The notes: generated from the sequence alone by a model not told the origin. 64,000 nt of DNA from Bacilli bacterium (GCA_900753325.1 CAADYO010000028.1:1-64000); one strand, 5' to 3'. Positions 44,411 to 54,390 are shown, numbered from the stretch's first letter. Numbers and translations: made by a program.

Positions 44411-44457
44411 CTTTATTTCTTTTATCAAAATGATAATTTAAGTAAACTTAAATATCA

Positions 44458-46320
44458 TTATCTAACAATAGTTAAACTAATTGTATTACAAGTAGATAGC
44501 GTCTTTCCATCATAAATACCAGCATTACATACTGTACCAGATACTGAATCTCCATTACTACAACTATCAACGTAGTTAGCAACTATTGTAAACATTGGAT
44601 AAGCAGCTTTAGTGGCACTTAATGTTTGAGCTCCAGTATTACCTGTAAGAATATAAAAATCTTTATTTTCACAAGTTGGAGTAGAATGTTGATTATTATT
44701 GCTTCCACCAGAATTATTATTTCTATTACTAGTAGAATTGTTTCTAGTAGGAGCCTTACCATCACTTATTGTAACTGTAACAGTAGTACCAGCAGAAACT
44801 TCAGATCCAGCACTAATAGATTGACTAATTACTTTTCCTTTCGCAACGCTATTACTATACTTATAAACAAAACTATATCCTAAATTAGCATTTTTAAGTT
44901 TAGTAGTAGCCTCATTCTTAGTTAATCCTTTAACATTAGGAACAGATATTTTTTTACCATCAGAAATAGTAACTATAATAGTATCATTATTCTTTATTGT
45001 ATCACCTTTATTGTATGAATACTTAATAACTTCTCCAGCAGCAACATCATCACTAAACTCATGTTGTTCCTCATAATTTATGTTGTATTTAGAAGCCCAT
45101 TCTCTAAATTCATTTAAATTTTTAAAGCCAGGCATCTTTAATTTACCCTTAGAAACAGTAATTGTAATAACTGTACCTTCTTCAACAACATCACCTTTAT
45201 TATGACTAGATGAAACAACTGAGTTTTCCTTAACACTTTCGTCATATGCATCCTTAAACTCAAGCTTTAATTTATTTTTAATAATCCAATTAGTAACATC
45301 TGTAATACTCATTTTCTTAAAATCAGGAATAACAATTTTCTTTCCCTTACTAACAACAATTTTAACTGTCGTAACATTATCACCAGATATATTAACCATA
45401 CTACCAGCTTTAACATCTTGACTAATTACATAACCACGTTTAATCTTATTAGAAAATTCATAACTAATTTCATATTTAACACCATACTTCTTTAAATAAA
45501 ATTCGGCTTCAAATTTACTTTTATTAACTAAACTACTAAGCTTAACTTCACTGTAACCTCTTTCCTCACCATACGAGAAGGTTAGTTTTAATTCATCATT
45601 TCTCTTAATATTACCAGACTTACTTTGTTCAATTAAAGTATTTTCCTTTTGATCAGATTGTACAAAATCAATTATTACATTACTTAAATTATTTTTTGTA
45701 AGTAACTTTATAACATCTTCACTTTCCCAACCTAACATATTAGGTAAAACAATTTCTTTATCTGGATTAGGTCCTTCACTAACAGAAACTAAAACTTTAT
45801 TAATACCCTTTAACTTAGTACCAGTTTTAACATCTTGGTAAATTATATGATACTCAGGTATGATATCACTATACTCATAATCTTGATCTAATGTAATTTT
45901 ATTATCAGCTGCCCATTCAATAGCCGTAGTTAAACTTTTACCAACTAAATTATCCATAACCATAAGAGTAGGTAGTTTAATAATATTAAATATCAATAAA
46001 GTACCAAATACTTGATAAATAAAAAGTAATAATAATGCAAAAATATTAGTACCTTTCTTTTTACTAGGATTAGTAACACTAACAGAAACAAAAAACATTG
46101 TAAAAAGAAGAAGTATTAAAGCAAGTATTATATCCTTTAAATTAGAAAGTTTAATAACTGTCCCTCCAAAGTATCCCAAACAACTAATAATAGTTAAAAC
46201 CACTAATATATTAATAAAAACATTGCCTGTTCGTCTTTTTTTATCATCAGGACTATCTATCTTCTTAGCAATCTTTTCATCTTTTAAATTACTATTTTTA
46301 TTGCATCTTCTATTTGCCAA
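44458..46320 (-). CDS. Kinase-less membrane protein with six PASTA domains and a Cys-containing C-terminal domain
   Basis: The 620-residue protein has three N-terminal helices (about 35-130), then six PASTA-like repeats of about 65 residues to residue 540; examples are LPNMLGWESEDVIKLL, IPDFKKMSITDVTNWI and VPNVKGLTKNEATTKL. An Asn/Ser linker follows, then about 65 residues with four Cys (CENKDF, DSCSNGD, TVCNAG, STCNT) that may form disulfides. PASTA domains bind peptidoglycan fragments and usually sit on PrkC/StkP kinases or PBPs; no kinase part is present. I start at TTG 46320, six bases after AGGTG; the GTG at 46329 lies within that ribosome site. It is divergent from the polysaccharide locus. 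Confidence 0.85.
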   Translation of the reverse strand: MANRRCNKNSNLKDEKIAKKIDSPDDKKRRTGNVFINILVVLTIISCLGYFGGTVIKLSNLKDIILALILLLFTMFFVSVSVTNPSKKKGTNIFALLLLFIYQVFGTLLIFNIIKLPTLMVMDNLVGKSLTTAIEWAADNKITLDQDYEYSDIIPEYHIIYQDVKTGTKLKGINKVLVSVSEGPNPDKEIVLPNMLGWESEDVIKLLTKNNLSNVIIDFVQSDQKENTLIEQSKSGNIKRNDELKLTFSYGEERGYSEVKLSSLVNKSKFEAEFYLKKYGVKYEISYEFSNKIKRGYVISQDVKAGSMVNISGDNVTTVKIVVSKGKKIVIPDFKKMSITDVTNWIIKNKLKLEFKDAYDESVKENSVVSSSHNKGDVVEEGTVITITVSKGKLKMPGFKNLNEFREWASKYNINYEEQHEFSDDVAAGEVIKYSYNKGDTIKNNDTIIVTISDGKKISVPNVKGLTKNEATTKLKNANLGYSFVYKYSNSVAKGKVISQSISAGSEVSAGTTVTVTISDGKAPTRNNSTSNRNNNSGGSNNNQHSTPTCENKDFYILTGNTGAQTLSATKAAYPMFTIVANYVDSCSNGDSVSGTVCNAGIYDGKTLSTCNTISLTIVR

Positions 46321-46422
46321 AAAAATCACCTCTATCTTTACTTATAATTATATAATAAATAATGTAAAATATAAACACTAATAAGTCCAACGAATGTCAA
46401 AGAATGTCTATAATTCCTATAT

Positions 46423-46451
46423 TTGACTAACTAAACTATAAATGCTATGAT
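46423..46451 (+). promoter_or_regulatory. Promoter of the surface polysaccharide locus
   Basis: TTGACT at 46423-46428, a 17-base spacer, and TATGAT at 46446-46451, 30 bases before the chosen start codon. Confidence 0.75.
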
Positions 46452-46480
46452 GTAAATATAAAATGTTTGAGGTATTTAAA

Positions 46481-48793
46481 ATGAACAAAACAGTTAAAAA
46501 TAATTTAAGTAAAATTATAAATATATTTATCTTACTTCAACCAGTTTTAGATTTAATAACTGGTATTTGTCTTCATGAGTTTTCTTTTAATTTAACACTT
46601 GGTATTATAGTTAGAATGTTATTCTTATTATTTATAGCGTATACATCAGTATTTATCTACAAAAGAAAATTATCACTAATATATTATTTAATATTTTCTC
46701 TATACAGTATAATTTATTTGATAAATATTTTAATATTTAAAGGAAACAATATCTTTGGAGAACTACAAGGTCTTTTAAGAGTCTTTTATTTTCCTTCAAT
46801 TCTAATATCATTATATGATTTAAAAGACGAAGTAAAGATAAGTAATAGTACCTTATTTGCAACACTTTCGCTATATCTAGTATTTATCTTTATTCCAATT
46901 GTTTTAAATACTGGCTTTAAGAGCTATCAAATAACAAAATCAGGTACACTAGGTTATTATAATTCTGCTAATGAAATATCTGGAATTATTTCTATATTAA
47001 CTCCTATAATCTTTATAATGTTTAATAGTAAATCCCACGCTCTTTTTAAGACTCTATATACACTTCTTTATTTAATAGTAATTTTAACTGTTGGTACTAA
47101 AACACCCTTACTTTCACTATTAATAACTATCGCAATGACTTTTATTTGGATAATGATTAAGTCTTACAAAAATAAAAAGTATAAACGAATACTTGCCTCT
47201 TTCTTAATAATTGTAGTAGGAATAGTAGGTTTAATTATTGTTATACCTAAAACAAACTTTTATAAAAATATTAAAGTACACCTAGACTTTTTAAAAGTAA
47301 AAGATGTAACTGATATTATAGATAATGGTAATTTAATAGATCATTTTATTTTTAGTCAAAGAGTAACTTTTCTAACTGATAGAAAAGATGTTTATGATAA
47401 TTCATCTATTTCTGAAAAATTATTTGGAATTGGTTATTATCATGATGAAAAGAAAGCAAAACTAGTTGAAATGGATTACTTTGATATCTATCTAAATCAT
47501 GGAATCATTGGTTTTATTATATTCATGGGAACATATTTATATGTCTTAATAAATTTAACTAACCAGAAAAGAAAACTTGATTTTAATCTATACATGTTAA
47601 ATATAAGTATATTATTAGTAATATTCCTATCTTTATTTACAGGTCATATAATAACAGCCCCATCTGTAAGTCTAATTGTAATTGCTTTGATACTTTCTCT
47701 TCAAACTAGAAAGAAAAAAGACTTATTATTTGCTATTAACGATTTAAGAGTAGGTGGAATTGAAACCGCTATTATTAATTTATTAAATAATATTAATTAT
47801 AAAAAATATAATGTTACTCTTGTAATGGAAGAAAAAACTGGAGTACTTCTAAAAGATGTAAATAAGAATGTAAAGGTAGAAGAATTAAAAGTTTCAAACA
47901 ATAAAAACGTAATTATAAGAAAAGGAATTAATTTTATTCGTAAATTAAATTTTGCAATCCTAAATTATCATAATTTTGATTTTAGCTGTTGCTACGCAAC
48001 ATATAGCTTATCAGCTAATAAAGTAGCTTTAATTTCATCTACAAATAATTCAATTTATGTTCATAGTAACTATAACTACATTTACAAAAAAGAATCAGAA
48101 TTTAAAGCTTTCTTTAACTGTAGAAATATATCTTCATTTAGAAAGATAATTTTTGTTGCTAACGAGGCAGAAAAAGATTTTGTTAAAATTTATCCTGAGT
48201 TAAAAAATAAATGTTTAGTTCTAAATAATTTTATCAATCCTGATAAAATGTTGAAACTAAGTACTGAAAAGATATCAGAAGAGCATCCTAAAAATAAAAA
48301 ATTATTTGTTTTCATCGGTAGATTAGATGACTCTTCTAAAAAAGTTTCAAGAGCAATAAATTTAGTGAAAAATTTATCTGATGTAAATCTACTAATAGTA
48401 GGTGATGGACCAGATAAAAAAATGTATGAAGATTTAGTAAAAGAAAATAATTTATCAAAAAAAATAACTTTTGTAGGACAAAAGACTAATCCTTATCCAT
48501 ATATAAAAATAGCTGATTATATTATTTTAACATCAGATTATGAAGGCTTCCCTGTAACCTATTTAGAAGCTATAACTCTTCATAAAAAACTCCTAACAAC
48601 AATAGATGTATCCGATGATGAGATAAATATTGGTAAAGATTATGCTACAATAATATCAAAAGATGAAGATACAATGTTAAAAGACGTCGAAAAAGAGTTG
48701 AAAAATCCAAGAAAAGTAAAACAAATAGATATTAAAAAAATTCAAGTAGAGCGAATGAAAAAGTTAGAAAAAGTATTTAATGAGGTGATATAA
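46481..48793 (+). CDS. O-antigen polymerase-like membrane domain fused to a GT4 glycosyltransferase
   Basis: Residues 1-405 form about ten to eleven helices with the Wzy/ligase-like pattern (TGICLHEFSFNLTLG, SAGT-like GYYNSANEISGI, and a large loop before the last helices). From about 412 a cytoplasmic GT-B GT4 domain begins: DLRVGGIETAIINLL, FVFIGRLDDSSKKVSRAI, VGDGPDKK, and the E-x7-E motif in TSDYEGFPVTYLEA. Total is 770 residues. I use ATG 46481, eight bases after GAGGT; ATG 46463 is also in frame. Its stop overlaps the next GT2 gene by one base. It could polymerise and extend the repeat unit in one protein. Confidence 0.85.
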   Translation: MNKTVKNNLSKIINIFILLQPVLDLITGICLHEFSFNLTLGIIVRMLFLLFIAYTSVFIYKRKLSLIYYLIFSLYSIIYLINILIFKGNNIFGELQGLLRVFYFPSILISLYDLKDEVKISNSTLFATLSLYLVFIFIPIVLNTGFKSYQITKSGTLGYYNSANEISGIISILTPIIFIMFNSKSHALFKTLYTLLYLIVILTVGTKTPLLSLLITIAMTFIWIMIKSYKNKKYKRILASFLIIVVGIVGLIIVIPKTNFYKNIKVHLDFLKVKDVTDIIDNGNLIDHFIFSQRVTFLTDRKDVYDNSSISEKLFGIGYYHDEKKAKLVEMDYFDIYLNHGIIGFIIFMGTYLYVLINLTNQKRKLDFNLYMLNISILLVIFLSLFTGHIITAPSVSLIVIALILSLQTRKKKDLLFAINDLRVGGIETAIINLLNNINYKKYNVTLVMEEKTGVLLKDVNKNVKVEELKVSNNKNVIIRKGINFIRKLNFAILNYHNFDFSCCYATYSLSANKVALISSTNNSIYVHSNYNYIYKKESEFKAFFNCRNISSFRKIIFVANEAEKDFVKIYPELKNKCLVLNNFINPDKMLKLSTEKISEEHPKNKKLFVFIGRLDDSSKKVSRAINLVKNLSDVNLLIVGDGPDKKMYEDLVKENNLSKKITFVGQKTNPYPYIKIADYIILTSDYEGFPVTYLEAITLHKKLLTTIDVSDDEINIGKDYATIISKDEDTMLKDVEKELKNPRKVKQIDIKKIQVERMKKLEKVFNEVI

Positions 48794-49713
48794 TGCCAAA
48801 ATTTAGTATCATAATTCCCGTCTATAATGTCGAAAAATATTTAAAAAAGTGTCTAGATGGCGTCTTTAATCAAACTTATAAAGATTATGAAGTAATTGTT
48901 GTAAATGATGGTACAAAAGATAACAGTATGGATATTGTAAAAGATTATAATGTAAAAGTTATTAATCAAAAAAATCAAGGATTAAGTGCTGCTAGAAATG
49001 CTGGTGTTAAAAAAGCAATAGGAGATTATTTAATATTTCTAGATAGTGATGACTACTGGGAGAAAGATCTTTTAAAAGAATTATCAAAGTCTCTTAAAAA
49101 TAATCCAGATCTAGTAAGATTTCAAATTAATGAGGTCTATGAAGATGGAAGAGTTATTCCATACCAAGAAGAAAGCTTCACAAACCTTTCAGGACCAGAC
49201 GCCTTTAAAAAAATAGTTAAATATCATTTTGTAGAAAATGCATGTATTTACGCTATAAAAAGAAAATACTATGTTGAAAATAAATTTGAATTTAGAAAAG
49301 ACACTTTACATGAAGACTTTGGATTAATTCCATTAGTAATTATGAAAGCAAAAAGAGTTAATAGTATTAATTATCTTGGCTATAATTACTTACAAAGACA
49401 AGGTAGTATCATGAGTAATAAAAACTATGAAAAGACTAAAAAGAAAGTTGCTGATATGTATCTTCACTATAATTATTTAATTGAAGAGATAAACAAATTA
49501 GATGTTGATACTACAATATTTAAAAGCTTTGTAGCAAATAGTTTAATATTAAAAATAACAGAACTAAATTATAAAGATTATAAGTTTTATCTAAATAAAC
49601 TAAAAAAAGAAAAAGTATTTGATAATCTTTTGACAGATACAACAGGTAGAAAAGTAAAGAAAGTATTATTAAGATTAAGTCCAAAAAACTATTACAAGCT
49701 AATTAAAAGGTAG
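48793..49713 (+). CDS. GT2 family glycosyltransferase
   Basis: This 306-residue inverting GT-A transferase has FSIIIPVYNVEKYLKKCLDG at the start, VVNDGTKDNS, GLSAARNAGV and the metal-binding LDSDDYW (DXD), then the ED-containing HEDFGLIP catalytic segment. It should add one sugar to a lipid-linked repeat on the cytoplasmic face. It begins in the ATAATG overlap of the preceding gene. The sugar cannot be read from sequence. The C-terminal 60 residues are basic and amphipathic, probably membrane-associating. Confidence 0.9.
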   Translation: MPKFSIIIPVYNVEKYLKKCLDGVFNQTYKDYEVIVVNDGTKDNSMDIVKDYNVKVINQKNQGLSAARNAGVKKAIGDYLIFLDSDDYWEKDLLKELSKSLKNNPDLVRFQINEVYEDGRVIPYQEESFTNLSGPDAFKKIVKYHFVENACIYAIKRKYYVENKFEFRKDTLHEDFGLIPLVIMKAKRVNSINYLGYNYLQRQGSIMSNKNYEKTKKKVADMYLHYNYLIEEINKLDVDTTIFKSFVANSLILKITELNYKDYKFYLNKLKKEKVFDNLLTDTTGRKVKKVLLRLSPKNYYKLIKR

Positions 49714-49720
49714 TGATATT

Positions 49721-50662
49721 ATGACAGATATAAGCATTATTGTTCCAGTATATAACGCTGAAAAGTATTTAAAGAAATGTTTAGATTCACTAGTTAACCA
49801 AACAAAGAAAGAACTAGAGTTCATTTTAATAAATGATGGATCAACTGATAAATCAGAAGAAATAATAAAAACATATAAAGATAAAAGAATTAAATATTTT
49901 AAAAATAAAAATCAAGGAATTGGTAAAACCAGAAACTTTGGTATTGAAAAGTCATCAGGAAAATATTTGATGTTTTTAGATAGCGATGACTATTTTTCTA
50001 GCTATGCCTGTGAAATACTTTATAAAGAAGCCGAAAAAGAAAAAGCTGATTTAATAGTTTTTGACTATTACAGAGTAGAAAAAGGAAATTTAAACGAAGT
50101 AAAAATAGAATCTTTTAATGCTACAAATATAAAGGATGATCCAAATTTACTATTAAAAGTAAATTTAGGGCCTTGTAACAAAATATATAAAACAGACTTA
50201 ATAAAGAATAATGGTATTAAGTTTGAAGAAAATTTAAAATATGAAGATACATTATTTGTAGTAAAAGCAATATACAATGCCCAAAAAATTATAAAACTAA
50301 ATAGATTTCTTCATTACTATATGATTCATGAAAAGAGTGAAACAACAGTTAGAGATGAGAGAGTATTTGATATTTTAAAAATAGTTGATAAGATAAGAAC
50401 ATATTTAAAAAATGATGAATTAATCAAAGATTCAGTAGACAAACTAACTGTTAAAATACTAACAAATTATACAATTCAACAAAGATATCAATCTGATAAA
50501 AAACTAGCCATGAAATTTATAGATGAAGTTTTTAAATATTTAGAAAAAGAAATATCAGACTATAAAAACAATAAATATTATGAAAATAGAGGAATAAAAA
50601 GAATAATAGAAAAAAGTAAGTTTTTAACAAAAACTTATGTCACATTTAAAATAATATTATAA
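49721..50662 (+). CDS. GT2 family glycosyltransferase
   Basis: This 313-residue GT-A transferase parallels the previous gene: ISIIVPVYNAEKYLKKCLDSLVNQT, LINDGSTDKS, GIGKTRNFGIE, LDSDDYF, and YEDTLFV near residue 180. The two share the same architecture and are likely ancient paralogs with different sugars. It follows by seven bases with AAAGG upstream. After it, a 70-base gap holds a new extended -10 (TGATATAAT at 50696-50704). Confidence 0.9.
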   Translation: MTDISIIVPVYNAEKYLKKCLDSLVNQTKKELEFILINDGSTDKSEEIIKTYKDKRIKYFKNKNQGIGKTRNFGIEKSSGKYLMFLDSDDYFSSYACEILYKEAEKEKADLIVFDYYRVEKGNLNEVKIESFNATNIKDDPNLLLKVNLGPCNKIYKTDLIKNNGIKFEENLKYEDTLFVVKAIYNAQKIIKLNRFLHYYMIHEKSETTVRDERVFDILKIVDKIRTYLKNDELIKDSVDKLTVKILTNYTIQQRYQSDKKLAMKFIDEVFKYLEKEISDYKNNKYYENRGIKRIIEKSKFLTKTYVTFKIIL

Positions 50663-50738
50663 TAATCATGATTTGTTTTAAAAAATATTATAGTATGATA
50701 TAATTAAATAAAATTAAAGAAATAAGGAAGAAATGTAT

Positions 50739-51551
50739 ATGAAGAGCATGAAAAATATAATAGCAAATTTTAAAAAATACTGGTTTTTGACAACCCAAAT
50801 AATATCAAGAGATTTTAAAAGAAAGTATAAACGAAGTGTACTTGGAGTAGTTTGGAGCCTACTATATCCAGTATTGATGATGGCAGTAATGACAGTTGTT
50901 TTCTCTAATATGTTTAGATTTGGAACAAAAGGCACAAACTACTTAGTATATTTAATGACTGGTATTATTATGTGGAATTATTTTAGTGAAGCAACAAATG
51001 GTGCAATGACATCTGTTGTTGATAATTGCACTTTAATAAATAAAGTATATATACCAAAGTATGTATTTCCGTTGTCTAAATGCCTTTTTGTAGGAATAAA
51101 CTTTTTACTCACATTAATACCATGGATTGGTGTAATACTTTTAACGCAACTTGGTCTTGGAACCTATCCAGCAAGTATAAATTGGTACTATTTGATAATA
51201 CCATATATTTTCTTTGCTTTTTTCTTGTTTACAATTGGGATAGGCTTAATATTATCATGTGTGTCAGTTTTTTTAAGGGATGTTTTCTATATATATGGTA
51301 TTGTATTAACAATATGGAATTATTATACACCTGTTTTCTATAGTATTGATATTTTGCCTAGCTCATTGCAAACACTTTTTAAATTTAATCCCTTGTATCA
51401 ATTTATTACGTCGGTAAGAGAAATTGTATTATATGGAAACTGTCCGTCAGGTATGACCTTATTAGCAGTAGGGTTAATTGGCTTATTCACATTAATATTA
51501 GGAGCTATTATTTTTAAGAAAAATCAAGATAAATTTATATATTATATATAA
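50739..51551 (+). CDS. ABC-2 type polysaccharide/teichoic acid exporter permease (TagG/Wzm type)
   Basis: The 270-residue membrane protein has six helices and the ABC-2 family hallmarks: ISRDFKRKYKRSVLGVVWSLLYPVLMMAVM at the start (split: RDFKRKYKRS, LGVVWSLLYP), and the late YYTPVFYSIDILP and FNPLYQFITSVRE motifs. It exports a lipid-linked glycan with the ATPase encoded next. I choose ATG 50739, nine bases after AAGGAAG; ATG 50733 and 50748 are also in frame. It starts a new transcription unit within the locus. Confidence 0.92.
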   Translation: MKSMKNIIANFKKYWFLTTQIISRDFKRKYKRSVLGVVWSLLYPVLMMAVMTVVFSNMFRFGTKGTNYLVYLMTGIIMWNYFSEATNGAMTSVVDNCTLINKVYIPKYVFPLSKCLFVGINFLLTLIPWIGVILLTQLGLGTYPASINWYYLIIPYIFFAFFLFTIGIGLILSCVSVFLRDVFYIYGIVLTIWNYYTPVFYSIDILPSSLQTLFKFNPLYQFITSVREIVLYGNCPSGMTLLAVGLIGLFTLILGAIIFKKNQDKFIYYI

Positions 51552-51577
51552 GGTATAACAAAATGAGGTGAAAAAAG

Positions 51578-52339
51578 ATGATGATTAGTGTTCAAAATGT
51601 ATCAATGAAGTTTAATCTGGGCATAGAAAAAGGATTCTCCATGAAGCAAGCATTTGTAAATATGTTTGACCCAAAATTAAGAAGAAAGAGAAAAAAAGCA
51701 GAATATTTTTGGGCAACAAAAGATGTATCATTTGATGTTGAAAGTGGGGAAGTAATGGGGTTAATTGGCTCTAATGGTGCCGGTAAATCCACTCTCTTAA
51801 AAATTGTTTCAGGAGTATTAAAGCCAACCAAAGGGAAAGTACAAGTAAATGGTGTAATATCACCAATGATAGAGCTAGGAGCTGGTTTTGATCAAGAGTT
51901 AACGGCAAGAGAAAATATTTATTTAAATGGTGCTATTTTAGGATATTCAAAAAATTTTTTAGATGAAAAATTTGAAGAAATTGTTGAGTTTTCAGAATTA
52001 AGAGAATTTTTAGATGTTCCAATAAAAAATTTTTCATCTGGTATGGTAGCAAAATTGGCTTTCTCAATTGCAACAATAGTAAATCCAGAAATATTAATAG
52101 TAGATGAAATTTTATCAGTTGGAGACATAAAGTTTCAGGAAAAAAGCAAAAAGAAAATGCTGGAACTAATAAATGGAGGAACAACAGTTCTTTATGTATC
52201 TCATTCAATTGAGTCAATTAAGGAACTATGCACAAAAGTAATCTGGCTAGAACATGGGAAAATTGTAAAAATTGGTAATCCAGCCGAAATTTGCCAAGAA
52301 TATTATAAAGAACAAATGGGAAAAGAACTAACTAAATAG
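51578..52339 (+). CDS. ABC polysaccharide/teichoic acid exporter ATPase (TagH/Wzt type)
   Basis: This 253-residue ATPase has the TagH/Wzt traits: VSMKFNLGIEKGFSMKQAFVN, an inserted basic loop and FWATKDVSFDVESGEVMGLIGSNGAGKST (pieces), signature FSSGMVAKLAFSIA, and Walker B ILIVDEILSVGD. There is no C-terminal carbohydrate-binding extension, so substrate is not length-gated by a Wzt-type CBM. GAGGTG precedes the ATG. With the permease it exports the polymer made by this locus. Confidence 0.93.
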   Translation: MMISVQNVSMKFNLGIEKGFSMKQAFVNMFDPKLRRKRKKAEYFWATKDVSFDVESGEVMGLIGSNGAGKSTLLKIVSGVLKPTKGKVQVNGVISPMIELGAGFDQELTARENIYLNGAILGYSKNFLDEKFEEIVEFSELREFLDVPIKNFSSGMVAKLAFSIATIVNPEILIVDEILSVGDIKFQEKSKKKMLELINGGTTVLYVSHSIESIKELCTKVIWLEHGKIVKIGNPAEICQEYYKEQMGKELTK

Positions 52340-52347
52340 GAGGAAAT

Positions 52348-54390
52348 ATGAATAGCATATCAAAAATACATGAAACAAAATATAAATATATATTTTTTGA
52401 TATATTTGATACATTATTGTATAGAAAAGTACAACCAGAATTTACCAAGAAAATTTGGGCAAATCACCTTACGTCATCTCTAGATTTAAATATTAATATG
52501 ATAGAATTATACAGTTTAAGAAATAAACTAGAACAAGAGCTAGGAGAAAGAAACTACAACACCGGAAAAGATTGGGAATTTAAATATATTGATTTAATAA
52601 AGGAAATATATAAAAGAATAGATACCAATATAACGGAAAAAGAATTTATTACTCTTTCAACAACACTAGAAGTAGGTATAGAAAGTAGTGTCCTAATACC
52701 ACATGAAGATATTATCAAAGAAATAAAAATAGCTAAGAAAAAAAATAAGAAAATATATTGTGTATCTGATATGTATCTATCTAAAGAAATGCTAAGTTCT
52801 ATATTTGAAAATCTTGGTATAAAAAATTTATTTGATGATATATATGTATCTTGTGAGTATTTAGTAAATAAAAAAAGCGGAAAATTATATGAAAAAGTTA
52901 TAAAAGATATCAAAGCAAAAAATAGTGAATGTATAATGATTGGCGATAACAAATCATCAGATTATGAAATACCAAAAAAAATAGGAATAGATGCTATTCA
53001 CATAGACAGAACAAAGCAATATAAAAAGTATGACGAGTTTTTAAAAGAACATAACGAAACTATTGTATATAATAAATTTAGAGAATTACAGACCGGAAAT
53101 ACAGATAATTTTGAAAATTCTATATTTTCACTATACAGATTTATTTCTAGATTATATTTTAATTTAATAAAAAACAACCTAGATGAAGTATTCTTCTTAT
53201 CAAGAGAAGGAGAATTTCTAAAAAAATTATTTGATAAATTTGTAGAAATTGTAGATAACAAAAAAATAAAGAGTCATTACATATTGGTATCAAGAAAAGC
53301 AACATATTTACCGTCATTGAAAAGTATAAATAAAGAAGATTTTAGTGTATTGCTTCAGCAATATGTATATATTAGCATTAATGAGTTCTTTAAAAGCCTA
53401 AATTTTGAAAAGAATGAGCTTGAAGCCATTAAAAAAAGTCTTATGATTGATTTTGAAAAAACAAGTACTAAAGGATTTAACAGTAGAGAAAAAGAAGAAA
53501 TAAAAGAACTAATAGCTGGAAACTTTGATAAAAAAATCATTTATTTATATAGCTCTAAAATACTACAAATAATAAAGAAAAATAAAACATTTGCTGATAT
53601 ATATGAAAAAAATAGAATAGAACAATCAGCATTATTTAAAAAATATATAAAACAGTTTACTAATGAAAAAAGAATTTGCGTTGTTGATATAGGCTGGGAC
53701 GGATCTATTCAAGATAATATTCAAAATATTTTAGGAGATAAGTATGAAGTTACTGGATATTTATATGGATTAGTAAGTAGAAATCCAGAAAAATGTAAAA
53801 ATAAAGAAGGCCTAGTATTCACAAATGTTCCAGAAGTATCTAATAATTTTGAATTATATTGTGAGAATAGGACAATTTATGAAATATTACTTGGAGCTTC
53901 ACACGGAAGTGCCAACAGGTATGTTGAAAAGAATGGTCATGTTGAAGTATTGACATTTGAAAAAGAAGAAGAAAGAAAAATATATACAAATGTAATTTCA
54001 AAAATTCAAAACGATATGTTAGATATATTTAAAGAGTTAGTAAATATACTTGCAAATGAGTACTATAATGATAAATACATAAAGAAAGAAATTAATAGAA
54101 TTCATTATAAAATGCTTTATAAACCAACAAAAAAACAATTAACATTCTTTAACAGAATATATCATTATGAAAATTTTGGAGTATTTGAATTTACTGATTT
54201 TAAACTACATAATAAACTAACACCATATTTTTATCTTAAAGAAAATGCTAAATACTTTTTAAAAAGAAAACACTTCTTTGATACATCATTTTGGCCAGTA
54301 CTAAAACTATATAATGAGAAATTGTTTATTCCAAGATTTATATATGTAAATCATAAAATGTTAAAATATAAAAGGAAAGGATTGATTTAA
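52348..54390 (+). CDS. HAD-fold phosphatase-like protein with a large unknown C-terminal region
   Basis: Residues about 1-215 are a HAD hydrolase: FFDIFDTLLYR (nucleophile Asp and acid/base Asp), VSDMYLS (motif II), a Lys in NKKSGKLYEKV and IGDNKSSDYE (motif IV). The remaining 460 residues hold HVEVLTFEKEE-like and RICVVDIGWDGSIQDNI segments; DIGWDGS recalls a nucleotide-binding loop, but I do not recognise the domain. Similar long HAD proteins occur in capsule loci. The 680 residues have no signal or helix. AGGAGG precedes the ATG, eight bases after the ATPase gene. Substrate unknown, perhaps a sugar phosphate or a polymer terminus. Confidence 0.8.
   Translation: MNSISKIHETKYKYIFFDIFDTLLYRKVQPEFTKKIWANHLTSSLDLNINMIELYSLRNKLEQELGERNYNTGKDWEFKYIDLIKEIYKRIDTNITEKEFITLSTTLEVGIESSVLIPHEDIIKEIKIAKKKNKKIYCVSDMYLSKEMLSSIFENLGIKNLFDDIYVSCEYLVNKKSGKLYEKVIKDIKAKNSECIMIGDNKSSDYEIPKKIGIDAIHIDRTKQYKKYDEFLKEHNETIVYNKFRELQTGNTDNFENSIFSLYRFISRLYFNLIKNNLDEVFFLSREGEFLKKLFDKFVEIVDNKKIKSHYILVSRKATYLPSLKSINKEDFSVLLQQYVYISINEFFKSLNFEKNELEAIKKSLMIDFEKTSTKGFNSREKEEIKELIAGNFDKKIIYLYSSKILQIIKKNKTFADIYEKNRIEQSALFKKYIKQFTNEKRICVVDIGWDGSIQDNIQNILGDKYEVTGYLYGLVSRNPEKCKNKEGLVFTNVPEVSNNFELYCENRTIYEILLGASHGSANRYVEKNGHVEVLTFEKEEERKIYTNVISKIQNDMLDIFKELVNILANEYYNDKYIKKEINRIHYKMLYKPTKKQLTFFNRIYHYENFGVFEFTDFKLHNKLTPYFYLKENAKYFLKRKHFFDTSFWPVLKLYNEKLFIPRFIYVNHKMLKYKRKGLI

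Noticed and set aside
51080..51343. An 87-codon plus-strand ORF inside the TagG-like gene
   Set aside because: It lies wholly within the exporter permease in another frame; its product is rich in Cys, Trp and Asn with no family pattern.
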